Shown here: piece by piece, positions 24,745 to 35,501 of the stretch
How positions within the stretch are numbered: the first letter of the stretch is position 1
Layout of the letters: each line of letters opens with the position of its first letter
Source of the DNA: Cristatella mucedo
Lineage: Eukaryota > Bryozoa > Phylactolaemata > Cristatellidae
DNA length: 64,000 nt
Assembly: GCA_009760855.2 (NCBI GenBank)
Contig: WPIO01000010.1
Location: 2,197,001 to 2,261,000 of the forward strand
Direction of reading: 5' to 3'
The notes under the pieces: model-generated
Told to the model about the DNA's origin: nothing
The model's input: the letters and a program-made list of their open reading frames with translations, nothing else
The model's database searches: none
Position numbers and translations under genes: made by a program

Positions 24745-25929
24745 TTGAAGAGCCATTCACTCGAGCGGGGCCATCGGGGCTCGGAGCCTCGTCATCCGAC
24801 CAGTGCCTCTTGCAAGAAGAAGAGTCGCTCCATCGATACACTTACTACCAGTAGCTACACGGCACTAAATGGCTGCTCCAAGCTTTCGAATGCAATTGCT
24901 CTTTCTGACGTTGGCCGTTTCCGCTTCCTGTTGGCTCTGATGCTGATCTGCAATAAGCCACTAAGCCCAACTACCTTCAAAGCCGGCCGCAGACCAAGTC
25001 GAACTGAGCTACTTTACGCTTCAAATGAGAGCGTTGTCCTTGAGTCAGACGTAACCCCCAGAAACCACATTTACTTCCTTAAGACGCACAAAAGCGCCAG
25101 CACTACCGTTCAACGCATCATCCTTCTGAATGCAATTAAACGCAACTTGTCTGTCCCTGTGCCCTTGAGAGGTAGGACCTCATTTCCTAACAGGTACAGT
25201 TCTGATGTCGCTAAGCGTACTTGTGCCCGTCCGAACTTTGATATTATGGCATGCCACACCAGATTCAATTTTGGCAACGTTGCAGTCATGCCTTACAGCA
25301 CATTCTTCTTGTCCATAGTTAGAGATCCGGCCGAGGAAATGGGGTCGGCCTACCATTACTTTGTAGTCGACACTTGTCATTTCCAGACTAAAAGCACAAC
25401 TGTTGATGACTACATGTTGAGCCTAACGCGAAAAATGGCTAAGAAAAAAGGCCGCAAGCCGCTGTTGTATCCATGCGGCGTCGTGGAGAAGCTGCAGTCT
25501 CTGCAGCAATACGACTTCGGCTTACCCGTTTCACCACCGCCCACTAGAGCTGCTGTGATCAAATACATTGAAATGCTTGACGACGCGTTTCATCTGGTGC
25601 TCGTCGCAGACAACCTGGACGCCGGGCTGATCCTAATGAGAGACATGCTCCGGTGGTCCATGGACCACATAATATATTTCAAGATCAATGTCCGGGCTGA
25701 ACGTTCTTTTCAGCCAATGTCCAGTAGAGCCAGGCACATGGCGTTCGCCTGGAACTGGGCTGACAAGATGCTGTACGATCACTTCAAGGCCAAGATGGAT
25801 TCCATGATCCAACCTAAGGAGTCGTATGTCCGAGCGCAGGTTCAGGAATTCCGAAGGCGACAGTCATCCCTTTTTGATCACTGCGTCGCTGCTGTTGACC
25901 GTGACGGCACGCAAGCCCAAGGGCATTAA
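24745..25929 (+). CDS. Galactose-3-O-sulfotransferase-like enzyme (Gal3ST family)
   Basis: A 394-codon frame resembling Golgi type II sulfotransferases, which move sulfate from PAPS to the 3-hydroxyl of galactose on glycolipids or glycoproteins. Visible: a hydrophobic anchor FRFLLALMLIC (about residues 59-69), the 5'-phosphosulfate loop YFLKTHKSASTTVQRII (about 109-125) with its Lys, HTRFNFG, the 3'-phosphate motif FLSIVRDPAEEMGSAYHYF (about 189-207), and a conserved C-terminal region (FAWNWADKMLYDHF). Length is near the family norm of about 400. The frame opens after an in-frame TGA at 24721; the first ATG is 24940, which would remove most of the anchor, so an upstream exon or spliced start is likely. 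The stop TAA lies in the (TAA)n tail of a LINE-A insertion, so the original C-terminus may be altered. Confidence 0.85.
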   Translation: MKSHSLERGHRGSEPRHPTSASCKKKSRSIDTLTTSSYTALNGCSKLSNAIALSDVGRFRFLLALMLICNKPLSPTTFKAGRRPSRTELLYASNESVVLESDVTPRNHIYFLKTHKSASTTVQRIILLNAIKRNLSVPVPLRGRTSFPNRYSSDVAKRTCARPNFDIMACHTRFNFGNVAVMPYSTFFLSIVRDPAEEMGSAYHYFVVDTCHFQTKSTTVDDYMLSLTRKMAKKKGRKPLLYPCGVVEKLQSLQQYDFGLPVSPPPTRAAVIKYIEMLDDAFHLVLVADNLDAGLILMRDMLRWSMDHIIYFKINVRAERSFQPMSSRARHMAFAWNWADKMLYDHFKAKMDSMIQPKESYVRAQVQEFRRRQSSLFDHCVAAVDRDGTQAQGH

Positions 25930-27485
25930 TAATAGTAATAATAATATTGCACTTGATAAAGCGCCCTCAGAGAACTTAATCTCTTTCTAGGCGCTTTACA
26001 TTTGCTGCAAAGTGATACGCAATAGAATAGTAAGTAAAATCATGCTTGAAAAACAAACAAAATGAATAACATGGTTAGGGGTTACATGCACTGGGTCAGC
26101 ATGCAAATGTGGTTAGTGGCAGCATGAACAGTGTCAGCACGCATAAGCACATCGAGGACGAATCACAAGGACCCACTAAATGCTGTCCTAAATAGGTATG
26201 TTTTTAAGTTTCTTTTAAATGTGGTCAGGTCAGGGGATGTTCTGATGCAGGTCGGGAGGGAGTTCCAGGCTGTGGGAGCATACGAGCTAAATGCACGGTC
26301 TCCAAAGGATTTAAGGTTTGTACGAGGTATTTCTAGACTGTTGGATTCCGAAAAGCGAGTGGTACGATGCTTTGCCTGATGGGGTAGTATCTCTGAAAGA
26401 TAGGCTGGAGCCATAGAATGAAGAGACCTAAAAGTGAGCGACAAAACCTTGAAGTCAATCCATTGCTTGACTGGTAACCAGTGCAGGTCGGCGAGAAGTG
26501 GAGTAATGTGGCAACTGCGACGCTCACGACAGACAAGCCTAGCTGCAGAGTTTTGCACCAGCTGCAATCGCCTGATCGCACATGCTGGTAGGCCAGTAAG
26601 CAGTGAGTTGCAGAAGTCGAGACGAGATGTCACGAATGCATGGACCAACTTGGACGTGGTATCCTTATCTAAACAAGCCCTAATTTTAGCAATGTTATGA
26701 AGCTGAAAATAGGCTGATTTGACTGTGGAGCTGATGTGGTCGTCTAACGAGAGGTCGCTTTGGAATATGACACCTAGATTTCGAGCTGATGCAACTGGAG
26801 ATATGCTGGCAGAGCCAATTTTGAAAGTCAGCCTTTCCAATTTCTGAATAACACTAGGTTTGCCCATAACTAGTAAGTTAGTTTTATCATCGTTTAGTTT
26901 TTGAAAATTTGCTGCCATCCATGATCGGATGTCATCAATGCATGCAGCAAGTGAGTTGAGAGAATTTGAGGTGCTCGAAGGCTGGGAGGGATCAAAGCAA
27001 AGGTACAACTGAGTGTCATCCGCATAGAAGTGAAAGCCTAGATTGTGCTTGGCAATCACATCAGCGAGAGGGAGAGTATAAACGGTGAAAAGGACCGGAC
27101 CTAGCACAGAGCCCTGAGGTACTCCATATTTTAGAGGTAATTCAGATGATCTTTGTCCATTCACGTCAACACTCTGGAGTCTCCCACTGAGATAGGACCT
27201 GAACCACTGCAGAGCAGTGCCAGTGATGCCCAGGCGAGATGAGAGGCGCTCTAGAAGTACTTTGTGATCGATGGTATCAAAAGCTGCCGAAAGATCGAGC
27301 AAAACAAGAAGAGACACTCTACCCATGTCTGCATTCCTAAGTAGGTCGTTGTATACCCGAAGCAATGCTGACTCTGTGGAGTGATTAGCTCTAAAGCCAG
27401 ACTGGAACTTACTAGCAAGGTGTGAGGTTTCGATATACGAGTTCAGCTGGTCTGCCACGACCCGTTCCAGTGTCTTTGATTCATG
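25930..27485 (-). mobile_element. LINE-A non-LTR retrotransposon, 5'-truncated
   Basis: Minus-strand copy with the 3' tail at 25930-26150: (TTA)n, then in reverse complement the AGCGCC..GGCGCT hairpin. It is the most complete intact-frame copy in the window and abuts the Gal3ST stop codon directly. The 5' end is lost within the RT N-terminal region. Confidence 0.9.
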
Positions 27486-27500
27486 GCAGAGTAGAGTCAT
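26163..27500 (-). CDS. LINE-A reverse transcriptase, C-terminal ORF2 part
   Basis: An uninterrupted frame of about 445 codons. RT motifs in order: SKFQSGFRANHSTESALL, LVLLDLSAAFDTIDH (catalytic Asp), GVPQGSVLGPVLF, FHFYADDTQLYL (catalytic YADD), LNDDKTNLLVMG. Then the thumb/C-terminal region [26 protein letters not shown] and a terminus in [13 protein letters not shown]. The endonuclease domain and the RT start are missing, so it is not autonomous. The absence of stops suggests a recent insertion. The first few residues (MTLLCHE) come from flanking DNA. Confidence 0.85.
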   Translation of the reverse strand: MTLLCHESKTLERVVADQLNSYIETSHLASKFQSGFRANHSTESALLRVYNDLLRNADMGRVSLLVLLDLSAAFDTIDHKVLLERLSSRLGITGTALQWFRSYLSGRLQSVDVNGQRSSELPLKYGVPQGSVLGPVLFTVYTLPLADVIAKHNLGFHFYADDTQLYLCFDPSQPSSTSNSLNSLAACIDDIRSWMAANFQKLNDDKTNLLVMGKPSVIQKLERLTFKIGSASISPVASARNLGVIFQSDLSLDDHISSTVKSAYFQLHNIAKIRACLDKDTTSKLVHAFVTSRLDFCNSLLTGLPACAIRRLQLVQNSAARLVCRERRSCHITPLLADLHWLPVKQWIDFKVLSLTFRSLHSMAPAYLSEILPHQAKHRTTRFSESNSLEIPRTNLKSFGDRAFSSYAPTAWNSLPTCIRTSPDLTTFKRNLKTYLFRTAFSGSL

Positions 27501-27549
27501 ACATCATACGCGACGTGGCAAGAACAATCTTTGGTGTCAGGTGTCTATC

Positions 27550-27666
27550 ATGTCCGAAGTGGCTCTCTTCAAGCACCTGAATAACATTTACCCGACATGC
27601 AACACGCCAAAGGAGCCCCCCCCCCCGTGCGCATCAAAGCTGCTTACCAGTTGGAGCTACCACTGA
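27550..27666 (+). CDS. Short open frame conserved in both duplication arms
   Basis: An ATG-started frame of 38 codons (MSEVALFKHLNN..), ending SWSYH. The left-arm counterpart on the minus strand (about 1520-1640) keeps the same reading frame with an in-frame 3-bp length difference, and conserves both Cys (TCN and CASK) and the TSW motif. This may be an exon remnant or chance. No family recognised. Confidence 0.25.
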   Translation: MSEVALFKHLNNIYPTCNTPKEPPPPCASKLLTSWSYH

Positions 27667-28713
27667 GTTGATCGTATTTAAATGAATGCGGTGGCTGCGG
27701 TAGGATCTGCCAGTTTAAGTATCTTACTGTGCGGGTTCCATTAAGTAGAACTCATTTCTTTCTACAATTCTTGCATGGCGATGATGCCTTTTCATCTATG
27801 TTGAATCGGGCAATTTTCTCCCAAGCCTACCCTCTCTTCCGATCTTGATACCTACGTCCTTGACTTTCGTCTAATGCAGTTGGATTTTTATTTTTTGGCG
27901 AGACACTCGCTGCGGGCAGGCATCTGCACACCAGTGGTCTCTTATGCTTTAATTAATTGTTAAACATGAAATGTCGAGCTTTCGAACACCTTGATCTCTG
28001 TGGCTTTCGCATATACTGCCCATTACATTTGTACAGGTATACTCAATATAATACATAGCCGCATATATAACGATCAACATGTGTGTGTGCATGTGCATAA
28101 ATCTTTATGTGCATATCCACTTCTTCTCGAAAGTCTTATTCCACCTTGAATACTGACTCTAACTTGGTACCGGCTGATGGCTTTTGAATTAGGGTACTGA
28201 AGAATACAGCATGATTTTATTCGCACTGTGCTAAATACATATTTAAAGCCGAGCATGTTTAAAAATATCATTTGCAGCCTAAATAATTCAATAGGAAGTT
28301 GAGCCACGGCGATTTTTTAATGAAATTCACCAATACACCCCGGCATAGACATAGAGTCCTCTAAACTCTTACAACTCTCCGAGTTAATATTATATAGTAG
28401 TACTGCAGCAGCCAGCTAGACCGCTCTAGTGGCGTCGTATCAGGCTCAAAATTGGACCTCTGATACCACTCCAACCTATTACAAAGGTGCTCTAATTAAT
28501 TAAAGTGAGGCCACTGACTCGGCCAACTCATGACTCTGATAGCTGCCTCAGCTAGACATGTGGTAAAAGCTACAGCTGTATGCTTCAGGTCACTGACCTG
28601 CTAGCAAATGTAATCATTCACCGGAAGAGCTCCACTTGGAATCCAGAATTGCTTACTATAGCGAGGTGCGTATGCAAGTGCATGGGTCCGTTAATACGGT
28701 GCAGAATTCCGAC

Positions 28714-29189
28714 ACCAGCAGAGGAGCAGAAGCAATCCCCAATCCGCGACACTTCCGTCACCAATTTTCACTGCTGGCTGGAGACAGGCAGGGGTGCATC
28801 TCGTCTTATCGCCAACATACGAATTTCCTTCGCTCGCTGTTAGTGAAGAGCGTGAATTTCGAGTCGTTGGTCGACACAATTCGACTCCAGTCGTCTCTCA
28901 TGTAGCGGGGCGTGGTTCCGGAGGCCCATCTGAGCCGTTTTCTGCGCTCGGTAATCAAAGGCTCGAGTATGACGACCCTGCTCAATGAGCCATGCCTAGC
29001 GATTCTCCGCGCACTGTTCCTGTGTTAATGAACGGACCAGAAGTGGTCTCCGATGCCTTAGACAGCTACCGGAGCGATGCCTTCCGTCTCCGAAGAGTCA
29101 GCACCTTCAGGTGAAAGTCGTTTCACCCTGTCGGCTTCCTTGGCCGAGCTGGGCCTGTCTACTCAAAATATCGACGGGACAAGAGGAGC
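28714..29189. other. Insertion flank left of the Polinton
   Basis: No counterpart in the left duplication arm and no match seen to the right flank. GC content is like the host rather than the Polinton. It carries open frames on both strands but no recognisable family. Confidence 0.5.
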
Positions 29190-29435
29190 AGTAGGTGACT
29201 TTTCCCTATTGCAGCCTCTCTACCCTCAAAGAGGACCATTTTTTTCATTCGATCTCGCATTGGCTCGATCTCATTACAAAATGGCCCTCTTTGAGTGTAA
29301 GTTTGCAATATGGAAAAGTCCCCGACTACTCAGCAGTTGCAGATTCTAGATTTACTATATAATAGTAAAAAATTTCTGAAAACTGTACTGATATTACTAT
29401 ATACTATAGTAATAATTATTTAACTAAATAAAATT
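29190..29435 (+). repeat. Polinton left terminal inverted repeat
   Basis: About 246 bp, matched in reverse complement by 52804-53047 with scattered substitutions and small indels. It includes CCCTCAAAGAGGACCAT, GCGAGATCGA-type blocks and CCCCGACTACTC, and ends in TAA/ATA-rich sequence just before the first gene. Within the TIR, CCTCAAAGAGG and CCCTCTTTGAG are themselves inverted. Confidence 0.92.
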
Positions 29436-29440
29436 TATTT

Positions 29441-29451
29441 CCTTAATATAG
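29441..29451 (+). promoter_or_regulatory. TATA-like start-proximal motif of pPolB
   Basis: CCTTAATATAG immediately before the first ATG (29452), just inside the left TIR; matches the element-wide TAATATAG..ATG pattern. Confidence 0.5.
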
Positions 29452-32400
29452 ATGTCTGAGAAAAATGAATTTTCACGGCGCGAGGGTGAATCATTTAATG
29501 AGCATGCGAAAAGGCTTGTATCTTCTTATGAATTAAAGTTTGGTGTTAAACCTCCTTTTAACAAGAAATAGGGTAAATCTTCTCCCATAGTTCATTATCC
29601 AGTTTCTGCAGTTGATCTATCAGCACATAAAATGATAACTCCAAAAACACAAAAACAAAATAGTTTCTTTAAAGAATCAAAACGCCTTCGTAAGATAAAA
29701 AAGAGTAGTTGGTGTCTAGGTAGAATGACAACGAACGGTGGTAAGATTGACTATGAATATGAAGGTTTTAAGTTAGAGGATACAGATATTAACACTTTCA
29801 GAGAAAACTGTACTCCTGGTTTGATTGATGTTATGAATAGTGTATCATCAAGCTTTAGTAATGTAAAGATGAGTATTGTAATACATCTTAAATTGGAGAA
29901 TGCAAAGAAATAAATTATTTATGCTTATTTAACTGGCTCCTCGCCAAAAATCTTGATTAGGGTTTTTCACTTCAAATGAATTATTGGGAAACATTTTGCT
30001 GTAATGAATAGAACAGTTTATGAGTGGAATGAGGATGGTTCTTCTTGTACAGTTGTTAGAATTGCTAATGCTTATGCAGAATTTACTAGATTTACTCCAC
30101 AAATTGGAGGTTCATATGTTGATCTTCCAGAAAAATTAAAAAACAAGAGATGTGTTATAAATATAAAGAATATCGATGATAATTTGTGTGCATTGTGGTG
30201 TGTATTAGGAGCATTAAATCCTAGAAAGAATCATCAAGAATCAATACATGATTTAAAGGAAATATTGAATGAAAAGTATTCAGATATCTTACATTTACTA
30301 CAAGGATTATTCACTTCAAGTGATGAGGATTCAAGAAATCAATTTATTGTTAATAATAGTGTTCCTATTAAAGTAGAAGATATTCCAAAACTTGCTAAAC
30401 TAGTTAATGTTTCTATAAATGTTTATGAATATATTTTTTATGTATCACCATTAATTATTAATTCTGAAGAGAGCGAAAATCATGTAGATCTTCTTTTATA
30501 TACTAATCAAGGAAAATCTCATTATGTGTTAACAAAAAATTTTAATGCTCTATGTAGAACTGAAAAGGATAGTGGAAGAACAAGGTTATTTTGAAAGAGA
30601 AGTCTTTCAAGATTTTATGAACAAGAAAAATTAGATGAGCATTTTATTGATTGTAATTCAGAACACTGTGGAACATCTAAAATAAAAATGCCACATGCAA
30701 ACAGTAATAAGGATGGAACTGGAGATTTAGTGATGTTTAGAGATTATAATAAAATAACTAAAGCACAATTTGTTGCATTTGCAGATTTTGAATGTTTACT
30801 AGGGTCAATTGATAATCCAGAAGAATCAATAAAAGGTTCTTTTAATCAACATAAACCATGCTCAGGTGCATATGTAATTGTAAATCATGAAGCAAAATAG
30901 TATCAAGATATACCCAAACTTTCGGAGTTGATTGTGTTGATAAATTCATTATTTCATTAAAGGAAGATTTCAAAAATAAGAAAGAGGAACTTAAAAAAAG
31001 TACTTAAACAATATAAAATATATTCTAAATACATCGATGACCGAAGAAGAGAAGAAAGAATATGATAATGCACGTGCTTGTTGGATCTGTGGAAAATCTT
31101 TAACAAAAGAACTAAAAATATTGGATCACTGTCACTTAACTGGAAAATACAGAGGAGCAGCACATGGATCTTGCAACTCAAAACTAAAAATATCTGTAAA
31201 ATCTCTAAAACTTCCAGTATACATTCATAATCTTAGAGGGTGTGATTCACATTTAATTGTTAGAGCACTTAATTGGGATGAAGATAAAAAACAAGTAATT
31301 GCGAATAATAAAGAAAGATTTTTAACTATTGACTTTGGTGATATTTGTTTTAGAGATTCATGTCAATTATTACAAGATTCATTAACTAGTCTAATGAAAA
31401 TTGTATCAAAGGCTGAGAATAAATTTGCTGCAATAAGACAACATTTTAATGAGTTTGAATTCAAACAATATGATGATAAAAAAATAGCATTACTAACAAG
31501 AAATAGGGTTTTTCCTTATGAATACATAGATTCTTTTGCTAGATTTGAAGAAACAAGTTTACCACCAATTGAAAAGTTGTACTCTAGCCTTAGTGGACAT
31601 ATTTCAAAAGAAGATTATGAACATGCAAATAAAGTATGGAGACCTTTTGATATAAAAAACTTAAAAGAGTATCATGACTTATATTTAAAGATTGATGTTT
31701 TAGGTTTAGCAGATGTTTTTGAAAGGTTTCGTGATCTAATAATTAAGAGCTATGAAATCGATCCTGCAAAGTTTTTAACAACTCCACAATTAACTTGGAA
31801 TGCAGGTTTAAAACATAGCGGCGTTGTTCTTGAATTACTAACTGATCCTGATATGTATTTATTCTTTGAGAAAGGAATACGTGGTGGAATGACACAAGTT
31901 TCAAAACGTAAAGCTAAAGCAAGTAATCTTAGGTGTGTTGATTTCGATCGTAAAAAATTGACTTCATATCTATAATACTTTGATGCGACTAATCTTTATG
32001 GATGGGTAATGAAACAAAATGTATGTACTGGTGGTTTTAATTTCTTATCAAAATAAAAGTAAAATTGTGGAATGAAAATAAAAACGATATAATTAAAAAG
32101 TTTAAAGCAACATCAAATAAAGGTTATGTTCTTGAAGTTGATAAACATTGTCCAAAGGAAAAACATGATTATTTCTCTGATTATCCTTTACTTCCAGAGA
32201 ACAAGCGTGTAACTAAAAACAAATCTTCCAAATATCAAAAACGTTTTAGTAGAGGTAGTGATCCAGTAGAAAAACTAGTATTAGATTTAGAACCAAAAGA
32301 AAAATATGTTATGCACTATTTTAATCTTAAGAATTGTATTGAGTTAGGTAATAATAATAATAATAATATTGCACTTGATAAAGCGCCCTCAGAGAACTTA

Positions 32401-33652
32401 ATCTCTTTCTAGGCGCTTTACATTTGCTGCAAAGTGATACGCAATAGAACAGTAAGTAAAATCATGCTTGAAAAACAAACAAAATGAATAACATGGTTAG
32501 GGGTTACATGCACTGGGTCAGCATGCAAATGTGGTTAGTGGTCATGAATTAACAAAAATACGTAGAGTATTAGGGTTTGATCAATCTAATTGGTTAGAAG
32601 AATACATTGATAATAATACAGCTCTTAGAAATACAGCAGCAAATTATTTTGAATAGAATTTTTTTAAACTACTAAACAATGCTTTTTTTGGTAAAACAAT
32701 GGAGAATGTTAGAGGTAGAACAAATATTGAATTGTTAAACGGCGAATTAAGTGAAGATTTAGTTAGAAGGAATAAGATTTATAGAAGTCCTAGGTTTGTT
32801 GAAAGAAAGATATTATCTAATAACATTGTTTGTATAGAAAGTAATAAGGAATCAGTAACACTTAATAAACCTATCTAGGTTGGATTTTGTCTTCTGGATT
32901 ATTCAAAGATATTAATGCAAAAATTCTTTTATCTAACAATGAAGAAAAGATATGATTCAAAAATAAACTTATTATATATACTGATACTGATTCACTTGTT
33001 ATTGAGATTTTTACAGAAGATGTTTATAAAGACTTCATTGAATATCCAGAAACACTAGATCTAAATACTTTTGCTGATGATTATCCATTTTGGAAAGATG
33101 AGAGAGCAAAAAGTATTATGAAGAGTAATAACAAGGTCGTTGAGAAGTTTAAAGGTGAGATAACAGATAAAATTAAAACAGCAACATTAAATGAATGTCT
33201 TTTCTTAAGGCCAAAACTTTACTCTTATACTATCTGTAATTATGAAGATTTGATAAAGATGGAAAAAATAGGAATGACTAGGGTTGTAAGTGAAATGAAT
33301 GAGAAATATGATAAACAAGGAAAACAGATAGGTCAATCTAAAAAAGCAAAAGGAGTAAATAAAACTGTTGTCGATAAGAGTTTGAAATATTGTGATATCA
33401 TATCATTCTAGATAAAAAGTAGATAAATCTTGTGAACAGTCATTGATTAGAAGTGAAAAACATATAACGTTTACTGTAAAACAAAACAAAGTTGCGCTAT
33501 CCGCATTCGAATCAAAACGTTATTGGTTAGACTGCGGATGCTGTAGTTACGCATACGGTCATTACAAGATTGCAAAAGCATAAAGTGACGGAACAAATCC
33601 AGGTCGTTGTGAAAAATGTAATATTGATATAGATGCCGAAAAGAAAGAGTGA
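29452..33652 (+). pseudogene. Protein-primed family B DNA polymerase (pPolB), broken
   Basis: Remnant of the Polinton replicative polymerase, which copies the linear element using a protein primer. Landmarks in order: N-terminal domain (30004-30594, CVINIKNIDDNLCALW), exonuclease I region FVAFADFECLL (about 30765), a Cys/His nuclease-like insertion (CWICGK with DHCHLTGKYRG, about 31075-31180), NLRGCDSHLIVRAL, polymerase motif A DATNLYGW (about 31982), motif B region NNAFFGKTMENVRGR (about 32676), motif C YTDTDS at 32977-32994, and a late Cys-containing end. Breaks include an early TAG, TAA directly before motif A, TAG before motif B and at 32876, several frameshifts, and a LINE-A insertion at 32347-32543. 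Confidence 0.92.
32347..32543 (-). mobile_element. LINE-A 3' tail inserted in pPolB
   Basis: Only the last about 190 bp of LINE-A, minus strand, beginning with the (TTA)n end and ending at GTGGTTAGTGG. Polymerase coding sequence resumes directly after it in the same frame, so the insertion is a simple one. A short GGT repeat may be all that remains of the target duplication. Confidence 0.88.
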
Positions 33653-33791
33653 AAATACTAAACCACAACCATTAAAGAAAGTTAGGCTTTCGGATAAGCA
33701 GAAAATGGAAATAGATATAAAACATGTTGATATACAAGATTAAATAGACCTGTCTAAGTCAATGGAGAATTAAATATATATTAACAAAATT

Positions 33792-34121
33792 ATGTTTACT
33801 ATGATGGATCAAAAAGAAGATTTCCAAGTTTCAGAAGATGAATCAGTTGATATTACCAGTTCTGATAGTGAATCTGAATATTCAGAAGACTCATTTGATG
33901 ATCCTGACTACGATCCCGAAATGGAAACTGAATTAGAATGTGAATCTTACTACTCTGAAGAGTCTTCTGTTATTAGTACTGAATCTGAAGATGAAGGTGA
34001 TATAAGTCTTGAAGAGCTTCTATTCGGTCATGAGTCTAGTGAAACAAAAGATCACACGATTCCTAAAAAACTTTACCAATACAATGAATATTTTATATCG
34101 TTGATTAGTACAATTAAATAA
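33792..34121 (+). CDS. Acidic Ser/Glu-rich protein, unknown
   Basis: Intact frame of 109 codons. The first 80 residues are dominated by Ser, Asp and Glu (for example SDSESEYSEDSFDDPDYDPE), a strongly acidic, probably disordered tract. It lies just after pPolB and begins a run of small plus-strand genes. Start context ATTAACAAAATTATG lacks the TAGAAA motif. No family assignment; acidic proteins can act as nucleic-acid mimics or chaperones, but that is speculation. Confidence 0.6.
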   Translation: MFTMMDQKEDFQVSEDESVDITSSDSESEYSEDSFDDPDYDPEMETELECESYYSEESSVISTESEDEGDISLEELLFGHESSETKDHTIPKKLYQYNEYFISLISTIK

Positions 34122-34144
34122 AATTATCCTTTAATATATAAAAA

Positions 34145-34420
34145 ATGGATGCCTCAAGAATTCTTAGTTGTGAACAATCTAGAGAAATGGCAATAAAAAT
34201 ATGTCTTCAAAAGCTTAAAGGACAGGATCAACGAATGGTTAAGCATTCACTAGATAAACTTATTCCAGAAATTGATAGCTCATATATTAGTATTCTTATA
34301 GATATATGTGATACCTGTGATAAACTAATTGAAAGTCGTAGCAAAATAAGGGATATGCTTGATGAGTACAATATAAAATCTAAAACACCAAAAACAAAAC
34401 CAGGAGTACAAATTAATTAA
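34145..34420 (+). CDS. Small helical Polinton protein, unknown
   Basis: Intact 91-codon frame starting right after AATATATAAAAA. It has a paired-Cys segment DICDTCDKLIESRSK and a Lys/Pro-rich C-terminus (SKTPKTKPG). Composition suggests a small alpha-helical protein. It sits in a same-strand run with the genes before and after it. I do not recognise a family. Confidence 0.6.
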   Translation: MDASRILSCEQSREMAIKICLQKLKGQDQRMVKHSLDKLIPEIDSSYISILIDICDTCDKLIESRSKIRDMLDEYNIKSKTPKTKPGVQIN

Positions 34421-34472
34421 CAATCTTAGTATATTGTTCAAATTGTGTGCATGTATTTTTATTTTTTATTAT

Positions 34473-34483
34473 TATATAGGAAA
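34473..34483 (+). promoter_or_regulatory. TATATAG start-proximal motif
   Basis: TATATAGGAAA directly before ATG at 34484; it fixes the gene start even though codon 3 is a stop. Confidence 0.55.
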
Positions 34484-34981
34484 ATGGATTAAATTACTGA
34501 CCGAATGCTTGTAACTACTGCAACAGCACTTAAATCATATATTGACTATCTTGTTAAATCAAGAATGACGGCATATGATGAACAACAACTCAATTCTGAT
34601 ATCTCAGTTATGACTGATACATCTGTTAAGAAATTCTATCTTGATGAAGCAGATATTGAAGCACAAAGGATTATTAGTGCTGGACAAACTGAAGTTCTAT
34701 CAAGCCTAGAGACGACCATGATTAGATCTAAAGCTGATGTTCTTCTTGATGATCCTAATGAAATTGCATGTTACACAACGTGGATTACAACACAACTTCC
34801 AACGCTCTCTACAGTTATCTCTGGAGTATCTGGAATTAAACCGGACATCTCTGGAATTGTTAAAGATGAGTGTTATGCAGTTCTACCTGATATAAGGTAT
34901 GGGAAGAGCTCTAAACAAAAAGCGGCGGCAGCAGCACTAGCAGCACAAGAACAAGCACAACCTGATCCAAGCACTGTTTAA
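34484..34981 (+). pseudogene. Polinton hypothetical protein with Ala-rich tail
   Basis: The promoter-like motif places the start at 34484, but codon 3 is TAA; an internal ATG at 34505 opens 158 codons. The central part is helical with Thr/Ser-rich segments (TTWITTQLPTLSTVISGVSG). The C-terminus is low-complexity (QKAAAAALAAQEQAQ). It may be translated from the internal ATG, or be a gene lost by one nonsense mutation. Family unknown. Confidence 0.55.
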
Positions 34982-35007
34982 TTAATTTAAATAAAAAATA
35001 AAAACAA

Positions 35008-35017
35008 TATATAGAAA
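35008..35017 (+). promoter_or_regulatory. TATATAGAAA start-proximal motif
   Basis: TATATAGAAA directly before ATG at 35018; the best match to the element-wide motif. Confidence 0.6.
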
Positions 35018-35476
35018 ATGGTTTCTGTTGAGACAAGAACTAAAGACTGTCTTGAAAAAGTACAGGGTCAACAATATTCAAACTTTAAAATCTGTTCATA
35101 TCCAATGGGTAGAATTGAAGAAATCATATCAACTTTGTTGCATGCTGTAAAACTAGTATTAAAATATAAAACACTTATAATTAATCACTTTGAACCAGAA
35201 ATAGCAAATATATTCACTAAAGTTAGAGATGGTTTAATCTTTGAAGAGTTCCTTAAAGAATTAAAAATAGAAAACATAAATAGTATGAAGTCTGAAGCTT
35301 ACTCTAAAAAATAGAACTAAACAAAGAAAGAAAGAAATAGATGCAGGAAAGAGTTGCGACCTACCAGAAGAATTGATTAAAGAGACTATGAATTGGAAGA
35401 TTTAAACTTTCAAAATATATGGAGAAACATATCATTTTATACCATATGTTTTACTTATTGATGTTGAAGGAGAATA
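35018..35476 (+). pseudogene. Polinton hypothetical protein, frameshifted
   Basis: The first 98 codons are open (MVSVETRTKDCLEKVQGQQY..). After a frame change at an A-run near 35308, coding-like sequence continues (SCDLPEELIKETMNWK), followed by a TAA and then FIPYVLLIDVEGE before the final stops. It is the last of four small plus-strand genes and converges on the fibre-like cluster. No family recognised. Confidence 0.5.
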
Positions 35477-35501
35477 ATAAACTCCTTTAACTAAACCAAT
35501 C

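Larger units (their letters stand above)
23230..28713 (-). repeat. Right arm of inverted duplication, proximal part
   Basis: Reverse-complement partner of the left arm (489-2790). Relative to the left arm it contains extra sequence: 24176-24804 just upstream of the Gal3ST homology, the rest of the Gal3ST gene, and the LINE-A at 25930-27485. Homology stops abruptly at 28713 (TTCCGAC) and resumes at 53152, where the large insertion ends. Confidence 0.8.

Noticed and set aside
29452-33652. Alternative genetic code for the Polinton
   Set aside because: All three stop codons interrupt genes, at positions expecting different residues, and frameshifts are also present; this is decay.
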